In this document: positions 46,101 to 58,601 of the stretch, one piece after another
Position numbering within the stretch: the stretch's first letter is position 1
How the letters are laid out: each line of letters begins with the position of its first letter
Translations under genes and position numbers: made by a program
The notes under the pieces: model-generated
What the model was told of the DNA's origin: nothing
The model's database searches: none
Seen by the model: only the letters and a program-made list of their open reading frames with translations
Assembly (NCBI GenBank): GCA_932521025.1
Contig: OW051471.1
Coordinates: forward strand, 7,688,001-7,752,000
DNA: 64,000 nt
Direction of reading: 5' to 3'
Origin: Oscheius onirici
Lineage: Eukaryota > Nematoda > Chromadorea > Rhabditida > Rhabditidae

Positions 46101-47858
46101 ATGATTCTGATTCTCATCGTTCTCGTCGTCGCTCCTCTTCTCTACTACAAGTATGTGAACAAGCTGAAGGGTCTTCCACCCGGACCAACTCCTCTTCCTC
46201 TCATCGGAAACGTGATTACTGCCTCTACCGAAAAACCCGATGATCTGATGTTGAAACTGAGCAAGGAATACGGAGACATCTTCACTCTCTGGCTCCCCGA
46301 ACCGACCGTTGTTATTACTGGACACGAGGTGCGTTGACTGTTAATTTTCAAGCCAGGAATTTTCAGATTCTCCACGAGGCTTTGAACAAGACTGGCGAAG
46401 CTCTTGCCCACCGTCCGGCTCAATTCTTGATGACTCAGATATATTCTGGACAGTACGGACTCTTCTTCAATGACAATCTCTTCTACAAGTCTCAACGTCG
46501 ATTCGCCGTCCACACCATGTCTCATTTGGGGGTTGGAAAGCCGGAAATTACTGTAAGTATAAAGAAGTTTGAGCAAAGATTACCTGTTCCAGAACCTCGT
46601 CGAAGATATGGCGGTCAAATTGTGTCGCGACCTGGAGGCCACCGCTGGTGTTTCTATTGAGTTGCGTCCATACTTGATCGTGAGTAAACACGACGGGTCA
46701 GACAGTCTCTGTTTTAGAACACTGTTGGCAATGTTATTCACAAGATCATCTTTGGCTCGTTAAACATGGAAAAAGACGAGGAGATCGAATGGTTCCAGCA
46801 GAAGAATCTCCAAGTCTTCGAAGATTTCCTCGAGCCCAAGATGTTGCTTCTCGACTCGTTCCCCTTCATTGCCAAGTTCGACAAACTGTTGGACTACGGA
46901 CTGGAAAAAAATCTGAAGGCAAACGAAGAAATTTCTGCTTTCCTATACAAGGTGAGATTTTTTGACAAGAAAAAAGTCTAAGAGATCAAGCCTTTTTAGA
47001 AAATCGAAGTTCACAAGAGACATCTGAACTACGACCAGGAGCCAACAAACTACGTCGATGCCTTCCTTTTGGAGATGCACAAACGTGGAGAGGGAGCGCT
47101 CACTGGTAACTTTATTAAAAAAACAGTAAAATTCGAAATCTTTAGACGAATTCAATGAGCATCAATTGGCGATGAGTATCTTCGATCTGTACTCGGCTGG
47201 AATGGAAACCATTGTTATTACTCTCCGCTGTTGTGTCCTCTTCCTTCTCAACTATCCCGAAGTGAAACAGAAACTTTTCGAAGAAATTGATGCCAAAATT
47301 GGTCGCACACAGGTAGTTCTGTAAATTGTACCGAATCTCATCCTGAAATTCCAGACTCCGGTGATTGGCGAGCAGCACAAACTGCCTTATGTACAAGCCT
47401 TTATCCAAGAAGTCTATCGTATCTGCTACGTCATCGAGCTCGGAATCTTCCGCGAAACCAACAAGGAAACCAAGATTGGCGATTTCTCTCTCCCTGCCGG
47501 TACTCGTGTCATTCCCCAATTCGCTGCTGCCCACATGGACGAGAAGCTGTTCCCTGAGCCTAACAAGTGCATTCCTGAACGACATCTAAAGGTTTGTTAT
47601 AGATGGGAATGGTTGATAAAAGAGAATTTTCAGGACGGAGCCTTTATCAAGGACGATCGCATCAACCCCTTCTCTCTCGGTCGTCGCAACTGTCTCGGAG
47701 AGAACTTGGCCCGTCAAGAAGTCTTCGTCTTCTTTGTCTCCCTCCTCCAAAAATTTAATTTCTTCCCAACCGGTGAAACAATCCCCGAAGTCAATATCAT
47801 TACCAAAGCTTTCCGATCTCCCGCATCCTATACTGTACGAGTTGTAACCCGAGCTTAG
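46101..47858 (+). CDS. Cytochrome P450, CYP2 type
   Basis: Eight exons: 46101-46328, 46367-46552, 46593-46679, 46718-46951, 47000-47105, 47146-47312, 47355-47591, 47634-47858; 489 residues. N-terminal anchor ILILIVLVVAPLLYYKYV followed by the proline-rich hinge LPPGPTPLPLIGN typical of CYP2-like microsomal P450s. I-helix DLYSAGMETIVITL, K-helix QEVYR (ExxR), and heme loop FSLGRRNCLGENLARQE with Cys ligand. Nematode enzymes of this group (CYP33/35-like) are inducible xenobiotic and fatty-acid oxidases of the intestine; that is family knowledge, not shown here. The ATG follows TTGAATTTCAG directly, so a trans-splice site or upstream non-coding exon is likely. AATAAA at 47954-47959. Confidence 0.95.
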
Positions 47859-48244
47859 TTCCTCTTCCGAAGGAAAAACATTGTGTGTTGTACATACGAG
47901 TAGTAAGTTATTAGAGATATACGAGAATGATCTGATCATACTATTTGGCTAATAATAAACTTTGAAAACTACTGAATTTAGGTGACGAAAGATTTATGAG
48001 ATCAAAGGTGCATTTTCGCAGGTGCACTTGATCTGTGGAATCTGAACAACAGCTTTTGACCGCAGACAAACAATTCTTAGAATTGCAGTTGTTCATCATA
48101 GAAATCTTAAGTATATTTGAGTGGAAAGATAAGATAAATCTAATGGTTCGACGAGATAACCTGATAGATTAGCCGACCACAGTCATGCGGACAATTTCTT
48201 TTATGTGTCCCGAAAAAAAAAGAAGTTGATCGCTCGGCTCCACT

Positions 48245-48694
48245 ATGTCACCGTCTCTGATTGATAGCCGACAATTTCTGAACCAGCACACTCTTCTATC
48301 GGAGATACTCTCGTCATCATCTAGTTTTCATCGCTCGTCGTTCGGCAAACAGTTGGACCGTCCAAAGCAGCAGCAGTCGCTCTCTTCCCCAAATTCGATT
48401 CGAAGGTAAGGTCGTGGCTGACTAACAAACTGGATTCAGAATGCTTCTCATGTGCATGGCCTGTGCCAGTCTTTTGGCCTCATCGATGATGGACGACGTG
48501 GTTTCGAATCGGGCAGAGGAGGAGGTCATTCCTCACAGCACTATGAACAGCGAAGAAGTTCAAACGTAAACTATTCCATTTTATATGAAAAAGGGGCTCT
48601 CAGGGACTCCAAAGAAGTTCCCGAAGCTAGCGCTGCCCCAATTCTCCGGTTTCGACGAAATTCGTACCCGGAGCTATTCGACTATCTGGGATGA
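48245..48694 (+). CDS. Candidate small secreted peptide precursor
   Basis: Exons 48245-48405, 48440-48565, 48604-48694 join in phase (125 residues), but the Met at 48441, one base behind an ATTCAG acceptor, starts a cleaner product of 71 residues. That form begins with a signal-like hydrophobic run (MLLMCMACASLLASS), has an acidic spacer (MDDVVSNRAEEEV), then APILRF, a dibasic RR, and a final NSYPELFDYLG ending in Gly just before the stop. Signal peptide, acidic spacer, dibasic site and terminal Gly (an amidation donor) are the plan of a neuropeptide precursor. I do not recognise the peptide family. The longer start would place the hydrophobic run internally. Confidence 0.45.
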
Positions 48695-49430
48695 ACATTT
48701 TCAATTTAGTGAGTTACGTCGTTTACCAGGAAGAAAAAGTGTGTTTAAGGATTTCTAGTTTAGTTTGACAGTTGATGGTTCGTCAACGCTGACCTCTGCT
48801 CTTCTCATGGCGGAGAAAACACTTCCTTTTAGAAAGAAGAATACGACACGACCTGTTTGGTCAGATCACGCTTTATTGTTTTTTTTTCCTGACAGATGCT
48901 GTTGCATCTACTGTTTGTTTGCTAATAAAGTCATTTTTACATGCAGACGGCAGAGGAATATCGGTTACCCAGAGCGTCTTGTGTGTAAGGCTATTTCCTC
49001 TGTTTTACCCGCCCTTAGCCGCCATAGGAATGCGCGAGCAATTTACGCTGGTTCTATTGGGTGGGATCTTCTCTAGCTACTCTCGTCCAATTCTGTCCGA
49101 TTTCTTTTGTGAACGAGTCGCTCCATCTTGGTTTCGGTCGTCCAATGGGCCTTACTGCTCGCCATGGTCTTCATTCGATTATTATTCTCGTCCACGTGTG
49201 TTCATGGGCCACCTTCCATGCAAAATTCCATTTTCGTCTTGCCCATCTTTCTCTGATATCCGTGACTCTCGGAGTTTCCATCAGCCAGCCGTTTGTACGT
49301 CTATCGAATGCGCGAGTATAAGCCGTTAAAACAACCTCTAACCGCGCGCTTCTAGCTCTACCATAGTAGTTGACCAGCCGCCTTCGCCGCCTGTCGGCAG
49401 CTTTTCTACTTGTGTTTTCCTCTTAACTTC
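48695..49430. other. Intergenic region
   Basis: Open frames at 48919-49329 are Ser/Phe-rich with no motif and no convincing splice joins. I see no supported gene here. Confidence 0.35.
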
Positions 49431-49800
49431 TGATCCCTTCCGCAGTCAACCGATCTCCTCTGATCCCTTCCCTAGTCAACCGATCTCTTTTGATACCTTT
49501 CTAGTCAACCGACCTGTTCCGCTCCCTTCTTCTCCCTTCCCCAATCAACCGGACCCGTCTTCTTCTTTTTCTTTCCCAGGGTTCTCATCCCCTCCTAAAG
49601 AACCGCTACGAACTTTCCTTTTTTCTGGCTATCCGATCCCTCTCTGAACTTATACAGATCAACCGATCCCTTCTGATCACCTACCGGTTACCCTGACTCC
49701 ATTTCCTACTCAAAACAATTTAGCAAAAATGTTTGGCGAGAAGAGAAGTCGAACTCGGGTTGTCTGGGTGAAGACGGCGACTCTTAACAATACACTAAAA
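49431..49800. repeat. 30-base tandem repeats and a tRNA-like head
   Basis: Three adjoining units of about 30 bases (49431-49460, 49461-49490, 49491-49519) follow TGATCCCTTCC-AGTCAACCGATCTC with few changes; related pieces (ATCAACCGATCCCTTCTGATC) recur up to about 49690. At 49733-49800 the minus strand carries a tRNA-like block with an A-box-like TAGTGTATTGTTAAGAGTC and a B-box-like GAGTTCGACTTCTC. Together they may be a second SINE-like element, minus strand, whose body contains the repeats. Confidence 0.5.
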
Positions 49801-49810
49801 TTTATGACCG

Positions 49811-51338
49811 CGGAGAAACAAACAAACATCCAAACAGAGTCCACGACAGACACCATTGCACTTTAGTAGTAGAGAGATCAGCAGATGGACGAAGAGTACA
49901 GTCGAATGGCGGCCCTGGAAGTACAAAAGAATGTCTAGTCGACCAAAATCACGTTGAAGGGACGACTTTGTAGGACATTTCGACGAGAATTGGCCCAGAA
50001 TGGCAAGGGAGAACCCCGATATATGGAGAAGAAGTATGGAGCGACATATAGAAATTATATTATCATCGCTAATAAACATAAACATAAACAGTAGAGAGAT
50101 ATTACACTTACGATAAGCGTTGTGGATATTGGTACAGGCATAAGGATCATAAGCTCTATTTCCGGGGGGATTCAGCATACCTCAAAACCCCAGGCTAACT
50201 ATTTTACACGCAATTTTCTGAGAATTTGAAATTCGGAAGTTAAAGGACTGTCTAGTGTCCCGGGATCAAAAAATGGAGGCTTGAAACTAACCTATTTTAT
50301 CTGAATTTATTCCCAAATGAACTAACATATCTTGTTGCTAAGTTGTTGGCATTTTTGGATCCTTTCTGTTGTGTCCTACAAAAGGTCACTGGATCACGAT
50401 GACAAGGACACGTTGATATTATCAAGCTTTATGAGCACACAAATATAACAGTGAACGAAGAGACCGGCGCGAGAGAGCCGGGAGACAAGAATCTGTCACC
50501 AAGAGAAGAGAAGGGCGCCAAAGGGAATGAAACGGGGATCGTGGCGGGTGCCTTACAGTATGACAGAATAGGCGGGGTATTTGAATGACAAAATATCACG
50601 ATCTAACACTTTCAAATGACACATCCAATTGCTTTTATATTTATATAGTCTCACCAAACTGGAACGGGCAACCGACCATACTGAGCGCTCTCTGACCAAA
50701 CTGAGCGCCTGCTCGCGCCAAACTGACCAGACTGAGCGCCATCTCTCGCCAAACTCTCACCAAACTGAAGTGAACGCCCAAACGAAACTGAAGAGTTTTT
50801 TACTTCATTTTCAACAATCTAATCTCAGACCAAACTGAGCGCATACTCTCACCAAACTCTGATCAAACTGAAGTGAGCGCCGAAGCGAAACTGAAGATTT
50901 TTTCTCCATTTTCAACTATCTAATCTCAGCGCGCATTTTCTAGTCTTTCTTTACTAAAGTGCAATGATGTCCGAACGCGTCTGGGGGAAGTTCGGTTAGA
51001 AGGTAGAACAACCAACAGAGGGTCACTAATAGCTTGCCACCAAAATACGGAGGCTGCGCAAGCTGCCGTAGGCTGCTGGTGTTACTTATATTCCCTGGAA
51101 TCAAAGCCAAGAGAGATGTGCTTCTATAAATCTTTATTTGAAAAACAACGAGCGACTAGACTTGAAATGAACACTTAAAGACGTAGATGTGACTAGTATG
51201 AGTAATAAGAAAGCAAAAAAATGCACACAAAAGAGGTGGAGATCCTTTGTCAATTAGCAGATATGGGAGGAGAATAGAAGTAGACTTCATATGGCTCTTT
51301 AACAGATTTGTAAAATGATTATGCACGGATGGGAGAAG
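49811..51338. other. Intergenic region with diverged direct repeats
   Basis: No gene recognised. From about 50680 to 50945 the words ACCAAACTGAGCGC and CTCACCAAACT recur; a longer block (CAAACTGAAGTGA...TTTTCAACAATCTAATCTCAG) occurs twice, near 50759-50828 and 50864-50930. Confidence 0.5.
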
Positions 51339-54300
51339 TTACTGCTGATGGTTGTAGGGTTGATTTTGCATGAAATTATGAAACTGGTGTTGGAAAGGAT
51401 CTCCGAAAGAGAGGTCGACCTGCTGAAGAGGCTCTTGAGGAAGTTGAGGACGGAAACCGGGACCAAGAAGCGATTCGACGTCGACATCATGGCCCAGACC
51501 GAGACCGGGAGAGTTGAAAATTGAGGCGAGATCCTCGCTCCTGAAAACGAGTTGATTTATGATGGAAGCAGTTGCTCACTGAGAAACCAAAGTTGACACA
51601 CATATAACATGAAGGTATATAGTTAAGAGAGACGAAGCATTTGTTGAATATTGATCCTAGAGCGTTGTATTTTGTCCAAAATGGGACTAGGAACAGGTGC
51701 TTTACAACAATGAAATACTGCACATTTTTAGATTCGGTGCTTCTTGGAAATCTTCCGAGAAGCCCACAATCTGGGAGTGAGAGTCAGACAATTGTGCAGT
51801 GAAAGTGAAGCTCATAGAACAGAACACAAGTAGCAGTCGGACCAAACTTACATTTCCATGGAGTTGGCATCCTGATTGACTCCCATCGGTGACCAATCCC
51901 CGTCGTTTCGAGACTGTACAGATTGAGGAGACGGAGAGTCGCCGCCAAGAAGTGAAGCCGAAGAAGACATTCTTCTAAGATTTCTGTATTTCTGTCCGAC
52001 CTCCTTCTTACCCAGCTGTCTTGGCAACCATCACAATTTCGCTCTGAATGTAGCCCAGATTGTTTTCCGCTACCTGCTTCTGGCGCTCTTCCAGATCAAA
52101 ATAACGCAACATTTCATCCTTGTCGATGTTTGGATACATATAACTAAAAGAATGGAGGATTACTGTATCTTGAGTCAGCCATACCGAATGTCCCGCAACT
52201 GAGGACAAGTCATAATTCGCTGTGCCAATGAAAGTTGCTCCAGATCTTTGATGGTGAAGGGAGCCAGATGGAAGGCAACTGAAAGATTCAATTATTGGAA
52301 AATTGGGGGTATTTTATTAGTAACGAGAAAAAGGAGAAAATGTTAGTAATAGGAAAGGAGCTAACATTTCACCTTCATTTCTCTTAGTCGTACCTTTCTG
52401 GTCCTCGTCCTGGCACACGAATCCGATGCTAACAGCGCCGGTCTGGGTGTCACTGAAGCGGAGCATGAAAGTGCAATGAGGCTGTTGCTGCATCATTTCA
52501 GAGGCCTGATGTTTCGACACGAATCCAAGACACCATCCTTCGTCCCAATACTTTTGTAGTTTCTGTTTGATGAGCTGCATGATGGAGAAGAACCATTCCC
52601 AGAAGGAGAAAGGGACTTGGTCGCAGAGATTCATTTTGGCGAATCTGTGGAATGTGATTGGTTTCTGCTCCTGCATGCTCGGATTCAGTAGTTTCTCTTT
52701 CAGATATCCGAGATCCGAGTCCGACAACATTCGTCGAACTCCCGTAAACAGTCTAAAATATCACTCGTCTTTCAAATCTGTAGGTTAGTCGGCTTACGCA
52801 AATTTGTGTCTCAGAACAACGGCCAAATCCTCCCAAGATGCCACTCCGACATCCGAGATTCCCGGATTACGATGAACACTGGCAAAGGCTCTGTGCCAGA
52901 GGATGGCTCCCTGGGCGTCGCAGTCCTGAGAACCATGGACAGTGACCATCAAAGGCAGAGAAAGAGTCCAGATTTCGAACTGAACGGTATTTTGAAAGCA
53001 TTTGATTGAAAGAGTTACCTTTCCAAGATTTCCCAACTGGAAGGGACTGATATTGAACAGAAGGGCATATTTCTGGTCAGTTGCAGCCGGTGCAGAAGTA
53101 CACAGCTTCAGATCAGAATTACACTTTGGAGGAGGCTTGCGATGGGCGATTCTGGTTAGTTTCTGAAGTTTATAAAAGTTCCTACTGAAAAAATCTACTC
53201 ACAGAGTTGTTGAACTTGGCAGCCAGATGTGATCTCTCATCCATCATCATCTTTTCCGAATCGTTGCTGATGCTTCCCACTACTTTGCTAAAATTTCTTC
53301 TGTTCAATATTCTTTCGCCAACTCCTACATGTCTTTGTGATGAATCTGTGTTCCAGCCACCATTTTGGCTTCCTCTTCTGTGATTATTTTGACGGAAACT
53401 GACGTGTTGACCATGTGCTGTCGGATTCCCAGCTTGTCGCCGATCAACAACCGGGCCTGTACATACAATGTCTCTTGCTGGAATAAAAACTACCTCTGTG
53501 ATGAACTTGTGCTGCGTTTTCAGAACTGGTTCGGGTTGGACTGTGACGACAAAAGAGTTGGAAACGAGCATGAAGAGCATCTTCGTGAGCTGCTCTCCGA
53601 TAGTATGGATCTGCTGGCTGATATTCTTCGTGTTGGCATCGTTAAGATTTGCTGAAAAGTGTTGCTAGCTTGATCTAGTTTGATCTCTCACACTCGCGAC
53701 TGAGAAGATCGACGAGCCACAAGGTGAGAGTGTAAAAATCCCAGTATTGGTCAGCCAGGAACTCGAATCTAAAACAAACGTCTTGTGTCTTCTTTACGAA
53801 GAAATGCAACTTCTGAGAAAATATAACTTGCCCTCTCTGAATCTCATCCAGAAGCTGTTCTTTGTTCTCAAAGGGAACCCCGACTTGGGCAAGCTTCTGT
53901 CGGTTTTTCCAATCGAACAGATGCTCCGAGAGCAGTTTGTGCTAAACATTTCTTTGATATTTATCATATATTTTTACCTGGAAGAAGGCCATTGCTTGTG
54001 AGGCATCGTTTAACCTTCGAACAATCTCTCCCTTCTGTTTAGCCAGTTCGTCGTAAATCATTGCTCCTCGCCGTTGACTAGCACCCAAACTAGCCTCGAC
54101 CTGAATAATTAGTCTGGTTAGTCTCTAGTCTTTTCTGCGTCTAGACTTTCAATTGATCTAACAAGTTTTTACCTGGGAAAGCTGCTCCATCCGACATTCG
54201 CTTGAAAGCTGGTGTTGCAGTGTCTTCATGTTCTGTACATCCGTCAGTTCTTTGATAAACTTTGCCTGCAAAATTGAAGAATAAAATTCGGTGAGCTAGT

Positions 54301-54604
54301 CATGATTGGAATGGAGTTAACGGGACTACTATTTAGTTTCAAAAAGAGTTGAGAGACTTAGTTCCAGTCTACCAGAGTTCATGGCTGTAAGATTGGACAA
54401 GAGACTCACATACTGTCGATGTCAGTTCTGATTCTATATCCCCGTCAAACCTGTGATAGTTCTTGTTTGGAATATCTCTTTGGAGCAAAAGCAAATTGTA
54501 TGACTACTCACCTGTAGATCCTTGATGTGATCCCATAGCTGATAGAGCTCTTTGTTGGCCGTGACAATGTTGTTTCGTAGTTCTTCGATGGAGATATTGG
54601 ACAT
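51339..54604 (-). CDS. STAT transcription factor (nematode type, no N-domain)
   Basis: Fifteen minus-strand exons: 54604-54512, 54265-54173, 54100-53978, 53941-53832, 53768-53692, 53651-53494, 53456-53329, 53287-53203, 53162-53019, 52979-52798, 52752-52394, 52278-52185, 52143-52012, 51974-51852, 51540-51339; 700 residues. Order: coiled-coil domain (residues ~1-170), DNA-binding domain (SFVVTVQPEPVLKTQHKFIT, SVSVKIITEEEA, MMMDERSHLAAKFNN), linker (WHRAFASVH), SH2 domain (KYWDEGWCLGFVSKHQ, CTFMLRFSD with the phosphotyrosine-binding Arg) and a single activating-type tyrosine in NNLGYIQSEIVMV (~580). The Gln/Pro-rich tail would be the activation region. Phosphorylation at that Tyr normally drives dimerisation and nuclear entry. 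The conserved N-terminal oligomerisation domain is missing, as in C. elegans STA-1. The intron after 53832 is GC-AG (GCAAGT donor). Confidence 0.95.
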
Positions 54605-56369
54605 CCTGCAACCTCACTTTAAAATGCGACGAGGAGTGAGAGTCAAAAGTCGAAATCGTGGTGAACAACTGTCTCTCGACTGATTTAAGATCTTTTTGTC
54701 GAGGCCGCAATCGTGGAAAATGATCAAAAGAGTAGATATTTTACGAGAGGAGAACACAAATTAGCCGAGGCTGCGTGAGAGAGACTCGGGATTAAATCCC
54801 AACATCGCTGAACTTTTCCTGAATGACAGGTATTCCCCGAACAAACAAACGGCTTAATTCTCTCGTCGTAGTGTATGGATTGTGAACTTGAGCAAAATAA
54901 TTACTCGACGCGAAGAAAAAGAGGAGCTTCGAAATGAAAGGTCGCTAATTGGGACGCCTCTCCCACTTTTCTGCGCGTGTATCAATGAAATGAACGAGTG
55001 TCGGAGGAGTGTGCGATATATTGCATAGCAAATTACATCAAGGAATTAATAGCTCACGCGACCGGAAAAATGAGCAACTTTTGCACAGATTGGGTAACTT
55101 CCTGTCGCTGCTCAAACAGCAACAAACTCCCGGCTAAGCAGCTGTTTATATCCCGACCCACAGGTGAGTCACTGCTGATAATTTAGCAGTACAGAGAAAC
55201 AAAGGCGATTCTGGGAATTTCACTGTTCCTTCAGTCAACATGTAAAGTCTGTGACTATCAGATGCCAATTGTTTAGATGAGTCACGTGGAAGGAATCGAA
55301 GTGGATGGGTCAAGATCTAACAGTTCACTACAGAAACTTTGGGTACTAAACTCACGGAATTCCAGTTGTTCTTTTCTTATCTCTGGTGAATCATATTATC
55401 TTGTTAGATTTTTTTCCTTGAAGGCTTTGAATAGGCATTCTACTGAATTCTGTACTACGTGTTTGTTGAAAGTAAAAAAAAAGATGCGAATCAGTGAGCT
55501 TCAAAGGACTTGTTGAATTTTCCGTCTTCGGACGATTGAAAAGGAACATCAACAGGTTTTCGCAAGAATTCTTTCGTCAAAGTGACCAACTCAATGCTAC
55601 TGGGACCTCATTCATATGATTCCTATTTTTGAAACAAACAAGCTCGTGTGAAATGCTTCTCTACCAGATTTGATGAAATTTAGCTTTAAAAGTATTCAGT
55701 CGATCGTTTTACCGGGACATAGGGATGCGAAGGATACCTAAAAAGTTACTGATTTTTCATTTAGCACTACCAAAACTGTAATTGCTAGATTGGAAAACTT
55801 TCAAGGCAGAATGCTCCGACAGTATTTGGACAGTAGAGCCGAACAGCAGACTTTTTTCTGACTTTTCGTGAGAAATATTTATTTTTCTGCAAGACTAGCC
55901 AAAACAGAACAAGGTCAAACGCTAAAGATAGCATTCGGAGGATCGCATTTGCTTCCACCCTCACTCGGCTTTTATACTTGCTAATCTACTCACCTGCAGG
56001 GAGGCGGGATTTTTGCTGATTTTTGTTCGAGAATGCGGTACTCACCTTTCTCAGCTCTTATAGATTAAAATAGCTTGATCGAAGGCGAGGGTGGACGCAA
56101 ATGGACAGCTGAAATCTTCCGAAGAACAGCTGCCCAGTCTGAAAAAGGCGCTTAGAAAATAATGTTTTACGGATGAATAAGATATATGTTCCGATAAGAC
56201 GGAGCGAGGGTGGTGATTGGACTAAAAATATAGCAAAACTTTTGTTTAACAAGGAAAAAAAACAACAAAATAACAACTTAAAGGAACTCAGGTTGAAACT
56301 GAGCCGGTGTCGTTGCGCTGGCAACCGGGACGAACAGAGACGAAGCAACAACAAAAACAGCTAAAAGAA
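54605..56369. other. Promoter-side region of the STAT gene
   Basis: About 1.8 kb with no protein gene recognised. A minus-strand GTGAGT donor at about 56045 after ATAAGAGCTGAGAAAG could end a non-coding first exon of STAT; this is inference only. Confidence 0.35.
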
Positions 56370-57206
56370 TCATCGCCGGAGAATTGTCGTCCAGCCGTCG
56401 TCGTCTGTTACTGTTCGAGGCTGCCGTTCTCGTTGAGAAGCATCGTCTTCGTCATCTTCGCCCATATCTCCGTTGTCGTCGTCTGAAAGAGCTTGGTTTA
56501 CTTGCATTCGAAGATTTTTTAAGGAGAATTTAGCTATTCTCTCCGTTTCAACTAATACTAAAATGGAGTAGTATCTTTTTTAAAGAGTTTCGATCAGGGT
56601 GCGAAAAAATTTATGCTTACCTTCATCGCTCATTCTCTCGCGGTATTCGTCCATATCGACGTCGGCGTCTTCTGTTTCGGCTGCTCTGTCTCTTTGCGAC
56701 TGGTTTTTCACTTGCTAAAACAGTTTTTAGCGGATTAAAAATCTAAAGATTACCTGAATAGCTTCGGGCGTTGGTAATGTAGCAGCCAATTGAGTCAAAC
56801 GTTCTTGATTCCCGTTTTTCATGTATCTATAAGAAAATGTTTGTTGTAAGAAAAAGAAAAGCCAAACCCAAAGGCTTCCAAAAGCAGACAACAGGTCGGA
56901 TACGTGCTGTCATCATCAAGAACTAGATCAAAATCGTGATAGAAAATTTGTGTTATCCACTCTTCAAAATCGTCGGCTTTCAGACCGCGGGTAACGTACA
57001 CATACTCAGCTAGAACATCAATAAACCACTGAAAGTGAATTAAAAAGAAGAAATACGTAGAACTAAATACCAACCTTGTGCCGTTCCTGTGTCTCTGAGT
57101 TAGAATTATAGTCGATGTTGAGCTGGTAGCCGCTCCAGCTGGCGACGACTCGTTCCACAAAAGATCGCCAGACGTTTGGGTCGACGTTGGCAACGACGAC
57201 GGCCAT
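56370..57206 (-). CDS. TSR2: TSR2, pre-rRNA processing / Rps26 escortin
   Basis: Five minus-strand exons: 57206-57075, 57028-56868, 56826-56754, 56714-56621, 56482-56370; 190 residues. The N-terminal half is the TSR2 helical domain (VWRSFVERVVASWSGYQ, WFIDVLAEYVYVTRGL, EEWITQIFYHDFDLVLDD, TCCLLLEAFG). The C-terminal half is acidic and closes with DDDGWTTILRR, the WGG-type terminal motif that names the Pfam family. TSR2 carries ribosomal protein Rps26 (eS26) to the pre-40S particle and is needed for 20S pre-rRNA maturation. The ATG lies two bases behind a TTTTTAG acceptor, consistent with trans-splicing. Confidence 0.95.
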
Positions 57207-58601
57207 ACCTAAAAACGAAGAGTTTTCGCATGAAAAAATGCCAGGAGGAAAACAATCTTTGACGAGAAATAAAATGAAGTCGCACAATTGCGGCATAAAC
57301 CAGCATCGCCGCCTTTTCAGCAACAAAATTTAAAGCGGCATTTTGTTCGATGTGGAAGCTGCGAGACCTGAACATTTTCAGCCTCTTTTACTTTTTTTTC
57401 ATTTTTTCGCACTTCTTCTACCTTATAATTATAAATCGCGTAGTGTCCGAACTCACTTGGTCGCTCCCAAATATATCGATGGCATACGTATGTAGTACTC
57501 GGCGAGTACTATCGATACCAACCATAAAATCCCGAAAATTCTCAAAGGCTGAGCCACGGTGACCGAAGTTTGGTCAAAAATCGGGGCGAAAAAATCGAAC
57601 AAATTCGGTTCTAAGTGGTATAATCTTGTAGTACTCAATTAGTAAAGTAACGAGTTTATCGAATTATCGAAAAATATTTTTTCCTTGACGAGATACAGAC
57701 GTTTCAAGAAAAAAATAAAATTTGAACGCGTGCCAAATTCGTACGCAAAAGTGCGTCGCGGACATTTTTCGATCTGACGAACAATTATTATTCGTAATTT
57801 AGCTATTTCTCTTGCAGAAATCAGTTTTTCGGCTATTTTTGTCGAACTGGTACCTATTCCTGTTCTCATCAATAAATTTGGTATTATCTTGCTGGTAAAA
57901 TGGTAAAAAGACTAAAACTCTTAGCAGACGAGTTTGTAAAACACCGGGGCCTAAGGTCTTGCAGAAGTCAGTTTTTCGGCTATTTGGGACGTACTCTTCG
58001 GTTATTTTCGGTGCAACTGGTAGCTATTATTGTTCTCATAGATAAATTCCGTTGCAATTTTGGGTTAAAATTGAACTTGTAGCTACTCTTTTCTTGGCAA
58101 AAAAAACGAATTGACGCATAGTTGCAAGCTACTCAAACTCTTCAAACACGCGAGTTTGAGAAACTATTTCGTAGCAGATTTGAATTTGACGCATAGTTGC
58201 AAGCTACTAAAGCTCTTCGGACAAACGCCTTGACCTAGTCCAAGAAACGAATTGATAAAACCAGAAAAAGTTCGAGGAAAGAAACTGGAAATAATTGAAC
58301 AAGTAATTCTTAGTTTTGAGCCAACAGCGAAACCATAAACTCACTACATATTTTATTTCTTATCTGTTAATAATGGAATTTTTATTACAATTTATGGAAA
58401 ACTGAGTTGAAAAGTTGAAAAAAATTAGAGTTTTGTAGCAAAAAAAAGAATATGGGCGCAAATTTAGTCTGTTGAGTGCTCGTTTTCGAGTTACAGCACG
58501 TTTCCCGCAGATCGCGCTCTTCCCTAAACGCCAGTCGCCGTTTTTTAATTACTCGATGCTTCATCTCTTTTTCGGTTTATTTCAGTTTATTTATTTTCAG
58601 A
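57207..58601. repeat. Intergenic region with two families of short direct repeats
   Basis: Between the divergent TSR2 and APC11 genes. Blocks sharing CAGTTTTTCGGCTATTT...GAACTGGTA-CTATT-TTGTTCTCAT occur at about 57815-57875 and 57962-58042. The phrase TTGACGCATAGTTGCAAGCTACT occurs at about 58112 and 58186. No gene recognised. Confidence 0.55.

Noticed and set aside
48919-49329. 136-codon plus-strand frame resembling a membrane protein
   Set aside because: Mixed Ser/Phe/Cys composition, no continuous helices and no splice signals consistent with the other genes here.
51702-51896. Extra STAT exon on the minus strand between 51851 and 51541
   Set aside because: Frames there stop early; joining 51852 directly to 51540 is in phase and gives a plausible Gln-rich tail.
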